From: a virus
Virus record (IMG/VR): IMGVR_UViG_3300005536_000288
Coordinates: 1 to 40,136 of that record
Reading direction: 5' to 3' (one strand)
Length of the DNA: 40,136 bases
The position numbers were made by a program, and so were the translations under genes. Position 1 is the stretch's first letter. Every line of letters begins with the position of its first letter. The notes under the pieces are model-generated. The model was not told the origin of the DNA. It made no database searches and saw nothing but the letters and a program-made list of their open reading frames with translations. Shown piece by piece: positions 6,168-14,687 of the stretch.

Positions 6168-7982
6168 GTGATTCAACACACTACGTCCTGGAAGACTTCG
6201 GAAGCCGAGGCGTTGCTGGCGAAGACGTCGGGGCGCATCCCGACCTTCGCGCGCTATTGTCTCGACGTCCTGACTGGCAACATAGCAGCCGGGCGCCTGG
6301 TTTTTCTGGCAATCGAACGTCACCTGAACGACTTGCGTTCAGGCGATAAGCGCGGGATCCACTTCGACCATGACGCGGCCGCAAAAATCATCAAATATGC
6401 CCGCGATTGTGCTCCCTTCAAACTCGATCCGTTCCAGCAGTTCATCGTGGGGTCCATGTTTGGCTGGAAAGGTGCCGATGGCTTCCGCCGCTTCCGAAAC
6501 GCCTATGTGGAAATGGGAAAAGGCAATGGCAAATCGCCACTGGCCGGCGGCGTCATCGGCACCTATGGACTCCTGCTCGATAAGGAGCCGGATGCGGAGA
6601 TCTATTGTGCCGCGGTCACTAAAGAGCAGGCCGGCATCGCGTTTCGCGACGCACTTATCATGCGGGATCACGCGCCAGCACTGAGAGGGCGCATCGCAAA
6701 AATGGGCAATGCCGTGAAGCCTTGGCTCGCGAATCTCTCCGTTGCTTCCACGAATTCTTTCTTCCGGCCGATTTCTTCCGAACACCGCGGACTCGATGGC
6801 AAACGGCCGCATATCGTCATCATTGACGAGGAACACGAGCACCCTTCGAACCTAGTTGTCGAGAAAATGCGCGCCGGCACCAAGGGCCGGCGCCAGGCGA
6901 TGATCTTTCGGATTACGAATTCCGGCTACGACCGGGAGACGGTCTGTTTTTGGGACCATGAGTATTCGCGTCAAATCCTCGAAGGCGCCCTGGACAATGA
7001 TTCCTGGTTCGCCTACGTCTGTCAGCTCGACGTCTGCGACGACTGCCGCGCCAAAGGGCGCGAGCAGCCTGCATGCGACAACTGCGATTCCTGGCTCGAT
7101 GAAGAGGTGTGGATCAAAGCCAATCCAGGGCTGGGCACCATCATTCAAAAGCGCTATCTCGCGGAGCAGGTTGCTGAAGCACTCGCCATGCCGGCTAAGC
7201 AGAACATCGTCCAGCGCCTGAATTTCTGTATGTGGACACAATCGGAGGAGCGCGCGATCTCCGCCGATGCCTGGAAACAGTGCGCATGGGAAGAAGGAGA
7301 TCCCGCGACCGGCGATCCTGTCGCCTGGCGCGAAGCAAAGCTCAAGCAACTCGCGGGAAAGACTTGTTTTGGCGGCCTGGATCTGGGCGTGGTCAACGAC
7401 TTCACCTGCCTGGCGCTCTTCTTCCCGACCCAAGAGGGCGTGCCCAAACCCGTGCTCCTGCCTTTCTTCTGGGTCCCGGAGAATGCCGAGCAGCATCGGC
7501 AGCTGAAGGAACGTGTTCCCTACGATCAGTGGGTTAAACAAGGGTTCCTGATCACGACTCCCGGCAATGTCACCGACTATCGCTTCGTGTTGAAGCAGAC
7601 ACTCGATTTGCGCGAGACGTTTTCGATCGAAGAAATCGCCTTCGATCGCATGTACGCGACCATGCTCGTTCAGATGCTCATGGACGAAGGGTTAAACATG
7701 GTTGAGCACGGCCAGGGCACAGTCTCGATGTCCCACCCCATCAAGGAGTTCTACCGGCTGATCACCGGACAAGAGATTGTGCATGGCTATAACCCGCCGC
7801 TGGCCTGGATGATCGACAACCTGGTGGTGAAATCGGATCCCAATGGCAACCTGCGATGCGTGAAGCCGCAAAATCCTAACTCGCCACGTAAGATCGATGG
7901 CGCAGTCGCCTCAATTATGGCGTCTGGCCGCGCAGCAGCGCATCCCGACTTGGGATCCTCCGAGGTCTTTTTCATCCAATGA
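6168..7982 (+). CDS. terL: Terminase large subunit
   Basis: 604 residues from the GTG at 6168, the only suitable start near the 5' end. The ATPase has a Walker A GKGNGKS at 117-123 and a Walker B IVIIDEEH around 216-223. The RNase-H-like nuclease half begins near 400 with FGGLDLGVVNDF (D405). It includes IEEIAFDRMYA and ends with KIDGAVASIMASGRA, typical of the HK97-like Terminase_1 family. A four-Cys knuckle (CDDCRAKGREQPACDNC) lies between the domains around residue 290. It translocates and cuts DNA at the portal. The stop overlaps the next gene's ATG. Confidence 0.95.
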   Translation: MIQHTTSWKTSEAEALLAKTSGRIPTFARYCLDVLTGNIAAGRLVFLAIERHLNDLRSGDKRGIHFDHDAAAKIIKYARDCAPFKLDPFQQFIVGSMFGWKGADGFRRFRNAYVEMGKGNGKSPLAGGVIGTYGLLLDKEPDAEIYCAAVTKEQAGIAFRDALIMRDHAPALRGRIAKMGNAVKPWLANLSVASTNSFFRPISSEHRGLDGKRPHIVIIDEEHEHPSNLVVEKMRAGTKGRRQAMIFRITNSGYDRETVCFWDHEYSRQILEGALDNDSWFAYVCQLDVCDDCRAKGREQPACDNCDSWLDEEVWIKANPGLGTIIQKRYLAEQVAEALAMPAKQNIVQRLNFCMWTQSEERAISADAWKQCAWEEGDPATGDPVAWREAKLKQLAGKTCFGGLDLGVVNDFTCLALFFPTQEGVPKPVLLPFFWVPENAEQHRQLKERVPYDQWVKQGFLITTPGNVTDYRFVLKQTLDLRETFSIEEIAFDRMYATMLVQMLMDEGLNMVEHGQGTVSMSHPIKEFYRLITGQEIVHGYNPPLAWMIDNLVVKSDPNGNLRCVKPQNPNSPRKIDGAVASIMASGRAAAHPDLGSSEVFFIQ

Positions 7983-8239
7983 GCTTGCGCGGGGCAACCG
8001 GAGAGCTGCTGTTCCGGACACTCAAAGTGAAAATCTTCACGCCGCACAACCTGAAAGCGAGGAGCTTCATTCTTCGGGCAGAAGGAAACAAGGCTTTTAC
8101 GAGAGAAGGGATCGATGCGCAGCTCGATCACATCGCTCAGCAAATCGAAGAGCAATATCCGGAACATGAATATCGCCTCATTCCCATCGGCGGCGGAATA
8201 TTCAATTTCGTTTGGCAAGCGGAGAAAGCAACGACATGA
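7979..8239 (+). CDS. Hypothetical protein between terminase and portal
   Basis: 86 residues. ATG at 7979 overlaps the terminase stop, and its own stop overlaps the portal ATG, so it is coupled on both sides. The sequence is a small alpha/beta protein (ELLFRTLKVKIFTPHNLKAR, then HIAQQIEEQYPEHEYRLIPI). It ends with GGGIFNFVWQAEKATT. No family is recognised. Position suggests an accessory head or packaging factor. Confidence 0.65.
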   Translation: MSLRGATGELLFRTLKVKIFTPHNLKARSFILRAEGNKAFTREGIDAQLDHIAQQIEEQYPEHEYRLIPIGGGIFNFVWQAEKATT

Positions 8240-9912
8240 GCATGCTTGCGCGGACGCGAGCGCAGCTGTCGTCCGTGTGGCAAAGCTTTCGGGCGGATCT
8301 CGGATTCGGCTCACCATCTCCAGATTCCGATTTCTGGTATCACCGCCCAGGGTTCAGAACGGCCGCCGGCACCTACGTTTCTCCGGAAACGGCAATGCGC
8401 CTTGCGGCCGTTTTCGCGTGCGTGCGAGTGATCTCAGAAACTATCGGTTCGCTGCCTCTGGTGATCTATCGCCGGCGGTCGGATGGCGGCAAGGAACTAG
8501 CCAAGGATCATCCTCTGTACCCGGTGCTCGGGAAGCCTAATGAATGGCAGACGGGATTCGAGTTTTGGGAAATGATGCAGGGACATCTCGAGCTGAGGGG
8601 CAACGCCTTCGCTCAAATCGTGACCGGAAACGGCCGCGCGATCGATCAGCTGATCCCCCTGCATCCCGATCGCGTGCGTGTCTACCGTCTTCCCAACGGC
8701 CGACTGCGTTATGACGTGACTTCGTACTTTGATGGAACAATTCAACGCGTCGCCCAGGATGAAATGCTTCATCTGCGAGGCCTGTCTTCAGACGGCATCA
8801 TGGGCATTTCTACGATCACCGCGGGATCCGAGGTAGTGGGAACGGGGCTCGCGCAAATGGAACATCGCGCTCGCTACTTTTCGAATCACGCCATTCCCGG
8901 ATTGGCAATCAAGAATGCCCAGAAGCTCAACGAGGAAGCCAAGGAGAACCTGCAGAACACGATTCGTGAGGGTTTTGCCTCCGCAAATGCGTTCAAGGTG
9001 CTGGTGCTGCAACCAGGCATGGAAATCCAGAGCCTTGGACTGACCAACAAGGATTCCCAGCTGATCGAAGCTGGGCAAGCTACTCGCACCGATATTGCGG
9101 CTATCTTCCGGTTGCCTCCACATAAGATCGGCGATCTCACGCGCGGGACATTCTCCAATATCGAGCAGCAGAACATCGAGTTTGCGACCGATTCCATCCG
9201 CCCACGTGTAGTCAGGCTCGAGCGCAGGATCGACGCCGATCTGATCGATCCGCTCAGCCAGGCTCTGGGAGCCGGACCGGGAGAGTATTACACCGTTTTC
9301 GACATGGATGCGCTCTTCCGCGGCGACATGAAGAGCAGATACGAGGCTTACAACCAGGCGCTGCAATTCTGGCTTACCGTCGATGAGGTGCGCATGGCTG
9401 AGGGCAAAAACCCGATGGGAGGCACCGCGGCCGAACTGATGCGTCCCGTCAATATGCAGCTGGCAAGCCAACTTCCGGTAGCTGACACAACTGCAGATCC
9501 CGAGGAGACCCAGGATACGGCGAACAGCGGCGAACCCACTCCTGATAGCCCAAACGATGAGCAGGCCCGCGCATTGCAACTTGAGGCGCTGGCCATGAGC
9601 GCCGCGGGCCGGGTAGTACGCCGCGAAGTCAAAGGTGTGCGCAAGATCCGCTCCCGCGAACTGAAAGCTGAAGACTTCATCCGCGAGATCGAAGCCTTTT
9701 ACAAGGACTTGGCCACAGTAATCTCTGACAGCCTGGTCATCTCGGAGCGGGCAGCAGTTCGCTATGCGGAAGGCCATTGTTTGCTGATTACCAGCGCGAG
9801 AATCGACGCTCTCGGATCAATCATTGATGAAATAGAGAAATCGAGTTCATCCCTTCTGGCCGATCTCGCGTTAGGGGAAAGGAAACATGAAGTACGCACA
9901 CATCATTGCTGA
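8236..9912 (+). CDS. Portal protein, HK97 family
   Basis: 558 residues from the ATG at 8236 (ATGA with the preceding stop). The portal core runs from RLAAVFACVRVISETIGSLP through ELRGNAFAQIV, LIPLHPDRVRV, DEMLHLRGLSSDG and GTFSNIEQQNIEFATDSIRP, all hallmark segments of HK97-type portals. The C-terminal about 140 residues form an acidic linker and then a basic helical extension (EVKGVRKIRSRELKAEDFIR). It forms the dodecameric DNA channel at one capsid vertex. The 3' end overlaps the protease gene by 26 bases. Confidence 0.94.
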   Translation: MSMLARTRAQLSSVWQSFRADLGFGSPSPDSDFWYHRPGFRTAAGTYVSPETAMRLAAVFACVRVISETIGSLPLVIYRRRSDGGKELAKDHPLYPVLGKPNEWQTGFEFWEMMQGHLELRGNAFAQIVTGNGRAIDQLIPLHPDRVRVYRLPNGRLRYDVTSYFDGTIQRVAQDEMLHLRGLSSDGIMGISTITAGSEVVGTGLAQMEHRARYFSNHAIPGLAIKNAQKLNEEAKENLQNTIREGFASANAFKVLVLQPGMEIQSLGLTNKDSQLIEAGQATRTDIAAIFRLPPHKIGDLTRGTFSNIEQQNIEFATDSIRPRVVRLERRIDADLIDPLSQALGAGPGEYYTVFDMDALFRGDMKSRYEAYNQALQFWLTVDEVRMAEGKNPMGGTAAELMRPVNMQLASQLPVADTTADPEETQDTANSGEPTPDSPNDEQARALQLEALAMSAAGRVVRREVKGVRKIRSRELKAEDFIREIEAFYKDLATVISDSLVISERAAVRYAEGHCLLITSARIDALGSIIDEIEKSSSSLLADLALGERKHEVRTHHC

Positions 9913-11038
9913 ATTCTATAGCCGCGTCTGGGCCTTGCGGCCGGAGAAGCTGCATGCCATCAATGAGCTGATTCGCATGCGTGCCGACGGACAGAAATTC
10001 ACCGCGGAAGAACTTCGCGAACGCATCGGCGCCGGGCCAACCAGCCCGCGGCCGCGCGCCAGCACTCCTGGGACGCTGGCAATGATTCCCGTCCTGGGAG
10101 TTATATCTCACCGCATGAACCTGATGGCCGATATCTCCGGAGGAACGTCGATCGAACAACTTACTGCCCAGATCCGCGCCGCCCTGGCCGATCCCGCGGT
10201 AAAAGCGATCGTGCTCGATGTCGATTCTCCAGGGGGAAGCGTGGATGGGGTTGCGGAGCTGGCCAGCGAAATCTTCGAGGCGCGCGGGCAGAAGAAGATT
10301 ATCGCCATCGCGAATGGAATGGCGGCAAGCGCCGCCTACTGGCTGGCCTCGGCCGCTGATGAATTCGTTGTCACGCCTACTGGCGCCGTAGGTTCGATCG
10401 GAGTTTTTGCGGCCCACCAGGATCTCTCAAAGGCTCTGGAAGCGGAGGGAGTAAAGATCTCGCTCATCTCGGCCGGCAAGTATAAGACGGAGGGCAATCC
10501 TTACGAGCCTCTTTCTGATGAAGCCCGCGCGGAGATGCAGTCGAAAGTAGACGCGTTTTACGGCATGTTCAGTAAAGCGGTCGCTCGTTACCGTGGCGCA
10601 ACGCCGGCAGACGTGCGTTCAGGGTTCGGGCAAGGCCGCATGGTCATGGCCGCCGATGCGGTGCGAGAGAACATGGCCGATCGCGTGGCCACTCTTGATG
10701 ACGTCCTAGCGAAGTATGGTGCTTCTACCACTTCTGGAACTAGCCGGCGGATTTCCGCATCATCCTCGAGTCCGAAGGCCTCGGACGCTACAGACGAGGG
10801 GGGCGCCGAATGTGTTTGCGCCTGCAGTGCATGTAAGGCATGCGATTTGAAAGACGGCGCACAATCTTCTCCGCCAGCGCCGACGCCAATCGATGATGGG
10901 GACGAAGACGACCCTCAGCAATGCCGCTGCGAATGCAGCGCTTGCAAGACTTGCGAAATGAAGATGAGCCGGCCGCAAAGCGCTGCTGAAGTACCAGCGA
11001 TCGCGCGACGTCGGCGGGAGCTCTCGCTTTATTCCTAA
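9887..11038 (+). CDS. Capsid maturation protease, S49/SppA type, with Cys-rich tail
   Basis: 383 residues. AGGAAAC just before ATG 9887 supports the start inside the portal gene. Residues about 60-275 are an S49 (SppA-like) serine protease: IVLDVDSPGGSVDG, nucleophile S148 in GMAASAAYW, VGSIGVF, and the candidate general-base lysine K198 (SAGKYKTEGNPYEPLS). Such enzymes cleave scaffold and capsid N-termini during HK97-like head maturation. Unusually, the C-terminal tail carries the motif CxCxCSACKxC twice (309-319 and 346-356), separated by a Pro/Asp-rich linker. It looks like a duplicated metal-binding or cross-linking knuckle. Family sure; tail function unknown. Confidence 0.9.
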   Translation: MKYAHIIAEFYSRVWALRPEKLHAINELIRMRADGQKFTAEELRERIGAGPTSPRPRASTPGTLAMIPVLGVISHRMNLMADISGGTSIEQLTAQIRAALADPAVKAIVLDVDSPGGSVDGVAELASEIFEARGQKKIIAIANGMAASAAYWLASAADEFVVTPTGAVGSIGVFAAHQDLSKALEAEGVKISLISAGKYKTEGNPYEPLSDEARAEMQSKVDAFYGMFSKAVARYRGATPADVRSGFGQGRMVMAADAVRENMADRVATLDDVLAKYGASTTSGTSRRISASSSSPKASDATDEGGAECVCACSACKACDLKDGAQSSPPAPTPIDDGDEDDPQQCRCECSACKTCEMKMSRPQSAAEVPAIARRRRELSLYS

Positions 11039-11045
11039 GTTTCAC

Positions 11046-11061
11046 GCGGGCCGACGCCCGC
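11046..11061 (+). promoter_or_regulatory. Stem-loop after protease gene
   Basis: GCGGGC (11046-11051) pairs with GCCCGC (11056-11061) around a CGAC tetraloop. It follows the protease stop by 7 bases and has no U-tract. It may protect or process the message between protease and capsid genes. Confidence 0.35.
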
Positions 11062-11092
11062 TAGTACGTCCTGTTCTACCTCGCGAGCATAG

Positions 11093-11114
11093 CTTTCAAT
11101 CCTTCGATTGAAGG
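11093..11114 (+). promoter_or_regulatory. Stem-loop upstream of capsid gene
   Basis: TTCAATC (11095-11101), a CTTC loop, then GATTGAA (11106-11112), extendable by a G-U and a C-G pair. It lies 45 bases upstream of the capsid GTG, within the leader of the gene that needs the highest expression. A stabilising 5' hairpin is a reasonable guess. Confidence 0.35.
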
Positions 11115-11158
11115 ACCTCCGAGAACCCCGATCAATCCCAATTCGAAGGAGCAACTCT

Positions 11159-12529
11159 GTGAAGAGCAATATCCATGCTATTCGCCAACGCAAGGCCGAT
11201 CTGGAGAAGAAAGCTCGCGCTTTGCTCGATACTGCTGCAGCGGAGAATCGCGATCTCAATGAGACCGAAGCCGCGCAGTACGATGACAACCTGAAAGCCC
11301 TGACCGCGAACGAGAAGCAGCTCGAACGCGAGGAAAAGCTGTTGGAGATCGAGCGCCGCTCCGGAACTGTGATCGACGACAATTCCACTGCCGCCGATCG
11401 CGCCGGCGCGCCAATCGATAAGAGCAAAGGCTTCACCAGCTTGGGCGATATGCTGATGGCGGTCGCCGCTTCCGCGCGCACTGACGGACGTCACACGGAT
11501 CCACGGTTGATGCTGGCCGCGGCCGCAGGCATGAGCGAAGCTGTCCCCTCCGATGGCGGCTTCCTGGTGCAGAAAGATTTTGCTCCCGAGATCCTGCAGC
11601 GCACCTACGCCACTGGCCAGATCCTGAAACGAGTCAAGAAATTGCCTCTTTCCTCGAACGCGAACGGCATGAAGCTGAACGCGATCGATGAGGACAGCCG
11701 GGCAGATGGATCCCGATTCGGTGGCGTGCTGGCCTACTGGATCAACGAGGCCGATGCTCTGACCTCAACGAAGCCCAAGTTCCGGCGCATGGAGCTGAAC
11801 CTGAATAAGCTGATCGGACTGGTCTATGGAACCGATGAGCTGCTCAGCGACGCTGCAGCGCTTGAGGCCTGGGTCATGATGAACCTCCCAGCAGAATTGG
11901 CCTTCCGTGTCGAAGATGCAATCTTCAACGGCACTGGCGTGGGCCAGCCCTTCGGCGTGCTTAACTCGCAAGCCAAGGTTCAGGTCGCCGCAGATGGGAC
12001 GGAAACAAATCACTATCCGTCGGCGAACGACGTCCTGAACATGTGGGCACGTCTGTGGGCGCCAAGCCTGGAGAACTCGATCGCCTCGATCGCAACCGAG
12101 GGCTTGACGCCAGGAAATGCCGGACAATTCCCGACCGCGGCCTGGTTCGTCGATCAAAGCGTGCTTCCCGGGCTGTTCGGTTTAACTCTCGGCGCCGGCA
12201 CAGCCGCGATACTGATCTACCACCCGCCGGGATATTTTGGGCTGCCTGGTCCTTACGGCCAGATGCTCGGTCTGCCGGTGATCCCGGTCGAGCATTGCTC
12301 GGTCGTGGGAACTGCGGGCGATATCGTCCTCGCCGATCTCAGCCAGTACGTGATGATCGATAAAGGTGCGCCGCAAGCCGCTTCCTCGATCCACGTGAAG
12401 TTCCTGACTGATGAAATGACCTTCCGCTTCGTCTACCGCGCCGACGGGCAGCCGACCTGGAAGAAGCCTTTGACTCCGAAGAGCGGCGGACCAACGCTGG
12501 CCCCGTTCGTCACCCTGGCCGCTCGGTAA
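11159..12529 (+). CDS. Major capsid protein, HK97 fold
   Basis: 456 residues. GTG at 11159 is the start because AAGGAG at 11146-11151 sits 7 bases upstream; an in-frame TTG at 11108 has no such signal. Residues 1 to about 75 form a coiled-coil delta (scaffold-like) domain (RQRKADLEKKARALLDTAAA). A linker with a likely cleavage region follows, then the HK97 body from SEAVPSDGGFLVQKDF onward. It includes VYGTDELLSDAAALEAWV, EDAIFNGTGVGQPFGVLN and a C-terminal MTFRFVYRADGQP. The upstream protease presumably removes the delta domain. Very typical arrangement. Confidence 0.94.
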   Translation: MKSNIHAIRQRKADLEKKARALLDTAAAENRDLNETEAAQYDDNLKALTANEKQLEREEKLLEIERRSGTVIDDNSTAADRAGAPIDKSKGFTSLGDMLMAVAASARTDGRHTDPRLMLAAAAGMSEAVPSDGGFLVQKDFAPEILQRTYATGQILKRVKKLPLSSNANGMKLNAIDEDSRADGSRFGGVLAYWINEADALTSTKPKFRRMELNLNKLIGLVYGTDELLSDAAALEAWVMMNLPAELAFRVEDAIFNGTGVGQPFGVLNSQAKVQVAADGTETNHYPSANDVLNMWARLWAPSLENSIASIATEGLTPGNAGQFPTAAWFVDQSVLPGLFGLTLGAGTAAILIYHPPGYFGLPGPYGQMLGLPVIPVEHCSVVGTAGDIVLADLSQYVMIDKGAPQAASSIHVKFLTDEMTFRFVYRADGQPTWKKPLTPKSGGPTLAPFVTLAAR

Positions 12530-12551
12530 AGCGGAACGAAAACAGTAGCAG

Positions 12552-12578
12552 GGGCGCTGGTCCGGAGGGATCGCGCCC
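12552..12578 (+). promoter_or_regulatory. Stem-loop after capsid gene
   Basis: GGGCGC (12552-12557) pairs with GCGCCC (12573-12578) around a 15-base loop in the 78-base gap after the capsid stop. No U-tract. It could be an attenuator or 3' stabiliser that raises capsid message over downstream genes. Confidence 0.3.
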
Positions 12579-12607
12579 GTCAAATCTTCCGATGAGGAAC
12601 AACTTCC

Positions 12608-13111
12608 ATGTTTGGTTTCAATGTCTCTGAAGCCGGTCACGTCGTAAACATCCTTCCGCCCGTGGACGTCACGGGCGGAAAGACGGCGCAGGCCTTCTCT
12701 ATGGCGGGATACAAGCACGCATCGATCATCATCCAGATCGGCGTTTCTGCAGCCGCCTTCACCAAAATCCTTCTGAACCTGTGCAGCTCCGCAGCTGGAG
12801 CTGGCGCGACTGCGATTCCCTTCTCGATCTACAAACAGGAAACCGCAGGCGCCGGCCAGGATGTTCTAGGAGCGCGCACGGCGGTCACCGCAGCCGGCTA
12901 TACGCCTTCGGCGAATGACAACATTTTCTATGTCATCGAGATCGATGCCAACGAACTCGAGGCCGCTGGCGTAGGGCTAGGCGAATCGGGAGACGATGCC
13001 TACCTACAGCTGCAGTTCACCAATGGCGCCAACAGCGTGATCGCAAGCGCTGTCGCGGTGCTCTCGGGAGCACGGTTCGCAGAACCATCGAGTCCGACTG
13101 CCACGGCGTAA
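12608..13111 (+). CDS. Putative head decoration or minor capsid protein
   Basis: 167 residues, rich in Ala, Gly and Thr and predicted to be beta-rich (HASIIIQIGVSAAAFTKILL, then AGYTPSANDNIFYVIEIDAN, then DAYLQLQFTNGANSVIASAV). There is no enzymatic motif. Position immediately after the major capsid gene and the composition suggest a decoration or cement-type protein, or a structural protein of unknown place in the virion. Good ribosome-binding site (GAGGAA) upstream. I do not recognise the family by sequence. Confidence 0.6.
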   Translation: MFGFNVSEAGHVVNILPPVDVTGGKTAQAFSMAGYKHASIIIQIGVSAAAFTKILLNLCSSAAGAGATAIPFSIYKQETAGAGQDVLGARTAVTAAGYTPSANDNIFYVIEIDANELEAAGVGLGESGDDAYLQLQFTNGANSVIASAVAVLSGARFAEPSSPTATA

Positions 13112-13127
13112 AAGGGCTCTCCATGAG

Positions 13128-13162
13128 TCAGGCGCGGGGATATATGTTTTTCCCGCGCCTGA
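13128..13162 (+). terminator. Strong GC-rich stem-loop, terminator- or attenuator-like
   Basis: TCAGGCGCGGG (13128-13138) pairs perfectly with CCCGCGCCTGA (13152-13162), an 11-bp stem with a 13-base AT-rich loop. The bases after the stem (TCTTCCTTCCC) are pyrimidine-rich but not a clean U-tract, so partial termination or mRNA stabilisation is more likely than full termination. It separates the abundant head genes from the connector genes. Confidence 0.55.
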
Positions 13163-13202
13163 TCTTCCTTCCCCGTTCCACAAAAGAGAGAGGTAAATCT
13201 CT

Positions 13203-13418
13203 GTGTATATCCGCATGCTCACCGGTCCTTATAAAGACCGAATCCGCGATGTTGTGTTTGAAGCTGCGCGCGACCTGATCAAAAGTGGCCAGGCGGTAGA
13301 AGTCGATTTTAATGCCGCCGATGCGCAGCAACAGATCGTCACTCCGTCCGTTCCAGCCACGACTTCGCCAGCGGCGCCGAGAATCGCGAAAGCGTCCCGG
13401 CAATCGAGGAAACACTAA
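13203..13418 (+). CDS. Small hypothetical head-region protein
   Basis: 71 residues from the GTG at 13203, preceded by a GAGAGG purine run; an ATG at 13215 is an alternative. The first about 40 residues look folded (LTGPYKDRIRDVVFEAARDL, then GQAVEVDFNAADAQQ). The C-terminus is Pro/Ala/Ser-rich and basic (PAAPRIAKASRQSRKH). It resembles the short beta-hairpin proteins that often sit between capsid and connector genes in HK97-like phages and carry a 'G(x)AVEV' strand. Its stop is adjacent to the next GTG. Confidence 0.6.
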   Translation: MYIRMLTGPYKDRIRDVVFEAARDLIKSGQAVEVDFNAADAQQQIVTPSVPATTSPAAPRIAKASRQSRKH

Positions 13419-14624
13419 GTGTCCTCAGTAGTTCGAACATCCATCATCGGGGCTGAACCTGTCGCCCTCGCTGACATGAAGAACTTTTTGAAAGTGTCTT
13501 CAGGCGTGACCACCGACGACATTTTGATCCAGAACCTCATCAAGGCCGCGCGGCAGCAGGCCGAGATCCTCACCGATAGCGTCTTAGTTCGCTCGACTTT
13601 TGTTCAGTACATGGATCACTTTCCATATTGGAGGATCCGCGAGCGCGGCTATTACGTGGGCCAGGTAGGGTACGCCTACGAACATCACAACGCTCACCGC
13701 GGCGAGATCCGCTTGCGGCGAACTCCGCTGATCTCGGTTCAAAGCCTGGTCTACATTGGCGCGGATGGCGAACCTCACACCCTCAACCCAGGACAAGACT
13801 TTGTCGTCGACGGTGCCCAGCAACCCGGACGGATCCGGCCGATTCCTTATACTGTTTGGCCCCTCACGCTGAGTGTTCCGAATGCGATTGCGATTTCATT
13901 CACTGCGGGGTACGCACCTGATAGCGAAGGCGTGGCGGCCGGCCAGGCGGCAATTACGGAGCCTGAGACTGTAAGCCATGACCTTAATCCCAGCTGGCAG
14001 CCGTCAACCGCGGTTCCGCAGTGGACCTTCCTGGTCGATCCCAACGGCAATATCGAAGTTCAGATCAATGCCGGCAGCCCGCTTACGGGCGCCGGTCCGA
14101 ATCCTCCAGCGTGGCCAGCGATCGGCGCGGAAGTCGTCGACGGCGCATGTCTCTTCCACAACTATGGACCACTGCGCGGTTTCTGGACTCCCGATACGAA
14201 ATACTCCGGAAACTGGATCATCTTGGATCAGAATTCGAACTTGCAGCTGCTCGTGATCCCCTCGTTGATTAGCCAGACGTCGCCGCCATCCGGCATCGTC
14301 GGATCTGTCACGCCGCCTTTTGCAAGCGAGGTGGCAGCGATCACTGTGGACAACGGCGAAAACGCCTGGCGATGCCTGGGCGCTTATAGGGGCCTTGGTA
14401 ACCAGGGCGCCTCGATACCCACGGCACCCGAGCAGCAGGCGGCATACACGATCGACTGGACGTTGCCCGATACGGTCTCGATGGCGATCATGCAGCTCGT
14501 CTCTCATTGGTATTTCAATCGCGAGCCGGTCGTGCCGGGATCTGTAAGCGAAATCCCCCTCCATATATCGAGTCTTCTCGCGACGGTTGCAGTGCCAGAT
14601 TACGCGCCCACTCCCGACAATTGA
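13419..14624 (+). CDS. gp6-like head-tail connector with inserted domain
   Basis: 401 residues starting at the GTG directly after the preceding stop. The N-terminal about 150 residues match the HK97 gp6-like connector: PVALADMKNFLKVSSGVTTD, then IQNLIKAARQQAEILTDSVL, then a beta region with RTPLISVQSLVY and IAISFTAGYA. The expected C-terminal helix appears only at about residue 350 (LPDTVSMAIMQLVSHWYFNR). Between them lies about 190 extra residues with two W(Q/T)Px(T)-headed beta modules (WQPSTAVPQWTFLVDPNGNI and FWTPDTKYSGNWIILDQNSN). These resemble repeats seen in tail fibres. It forms a ring below the portal; the insert could be displayed outward. Confidence 0.82.
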   Translation: MSSVVRTSIIGAEPVALADMKNFLKVSSGVTTDDILIQNLIKAARQQAEILTDSVLVRSTFVQYMDHFPYWRIRERGYYVGQVGYAYEHHNAHRGEIRLRRTPLISVQSLVYIGADGEPHTLNPGQDFVVDGAQQPGRIRPIPYTVWPLTLSVPNAIAISFTAGYAPDSEGVAAGQAAITEPETVSHDLNPSWQPSTAVPQWTFLVDPNGNIEVQINAGSPLTGAGPNPPAWPAIGAEVVDGACLFHNYGPLRGFWTPDTKYSGNWIILDQNSNLQLLVIPSLISQTSPPSGIVGSVTPPFASEVAAITVDNGENAWRCLGAYRGLGNQGASIPTAPEQQAAYTIDWTLPDTVSMAIMQLVSHWYFNREPVVPGSVSEIPLHISSLLATVAVPDYAPTPDN

Positions 14625-14687
14625 TTTTCGTTCCAATGAAACCACGAACAGATGAATTTGCGCCTTCGAGCGCACAAGGAGACCATC

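Noticed and set aside
8788-9777. 329-codon minus-strand frame inside the portal gene
   Set aside because: It is the antisense shadow of a clearly recognised portal protein.
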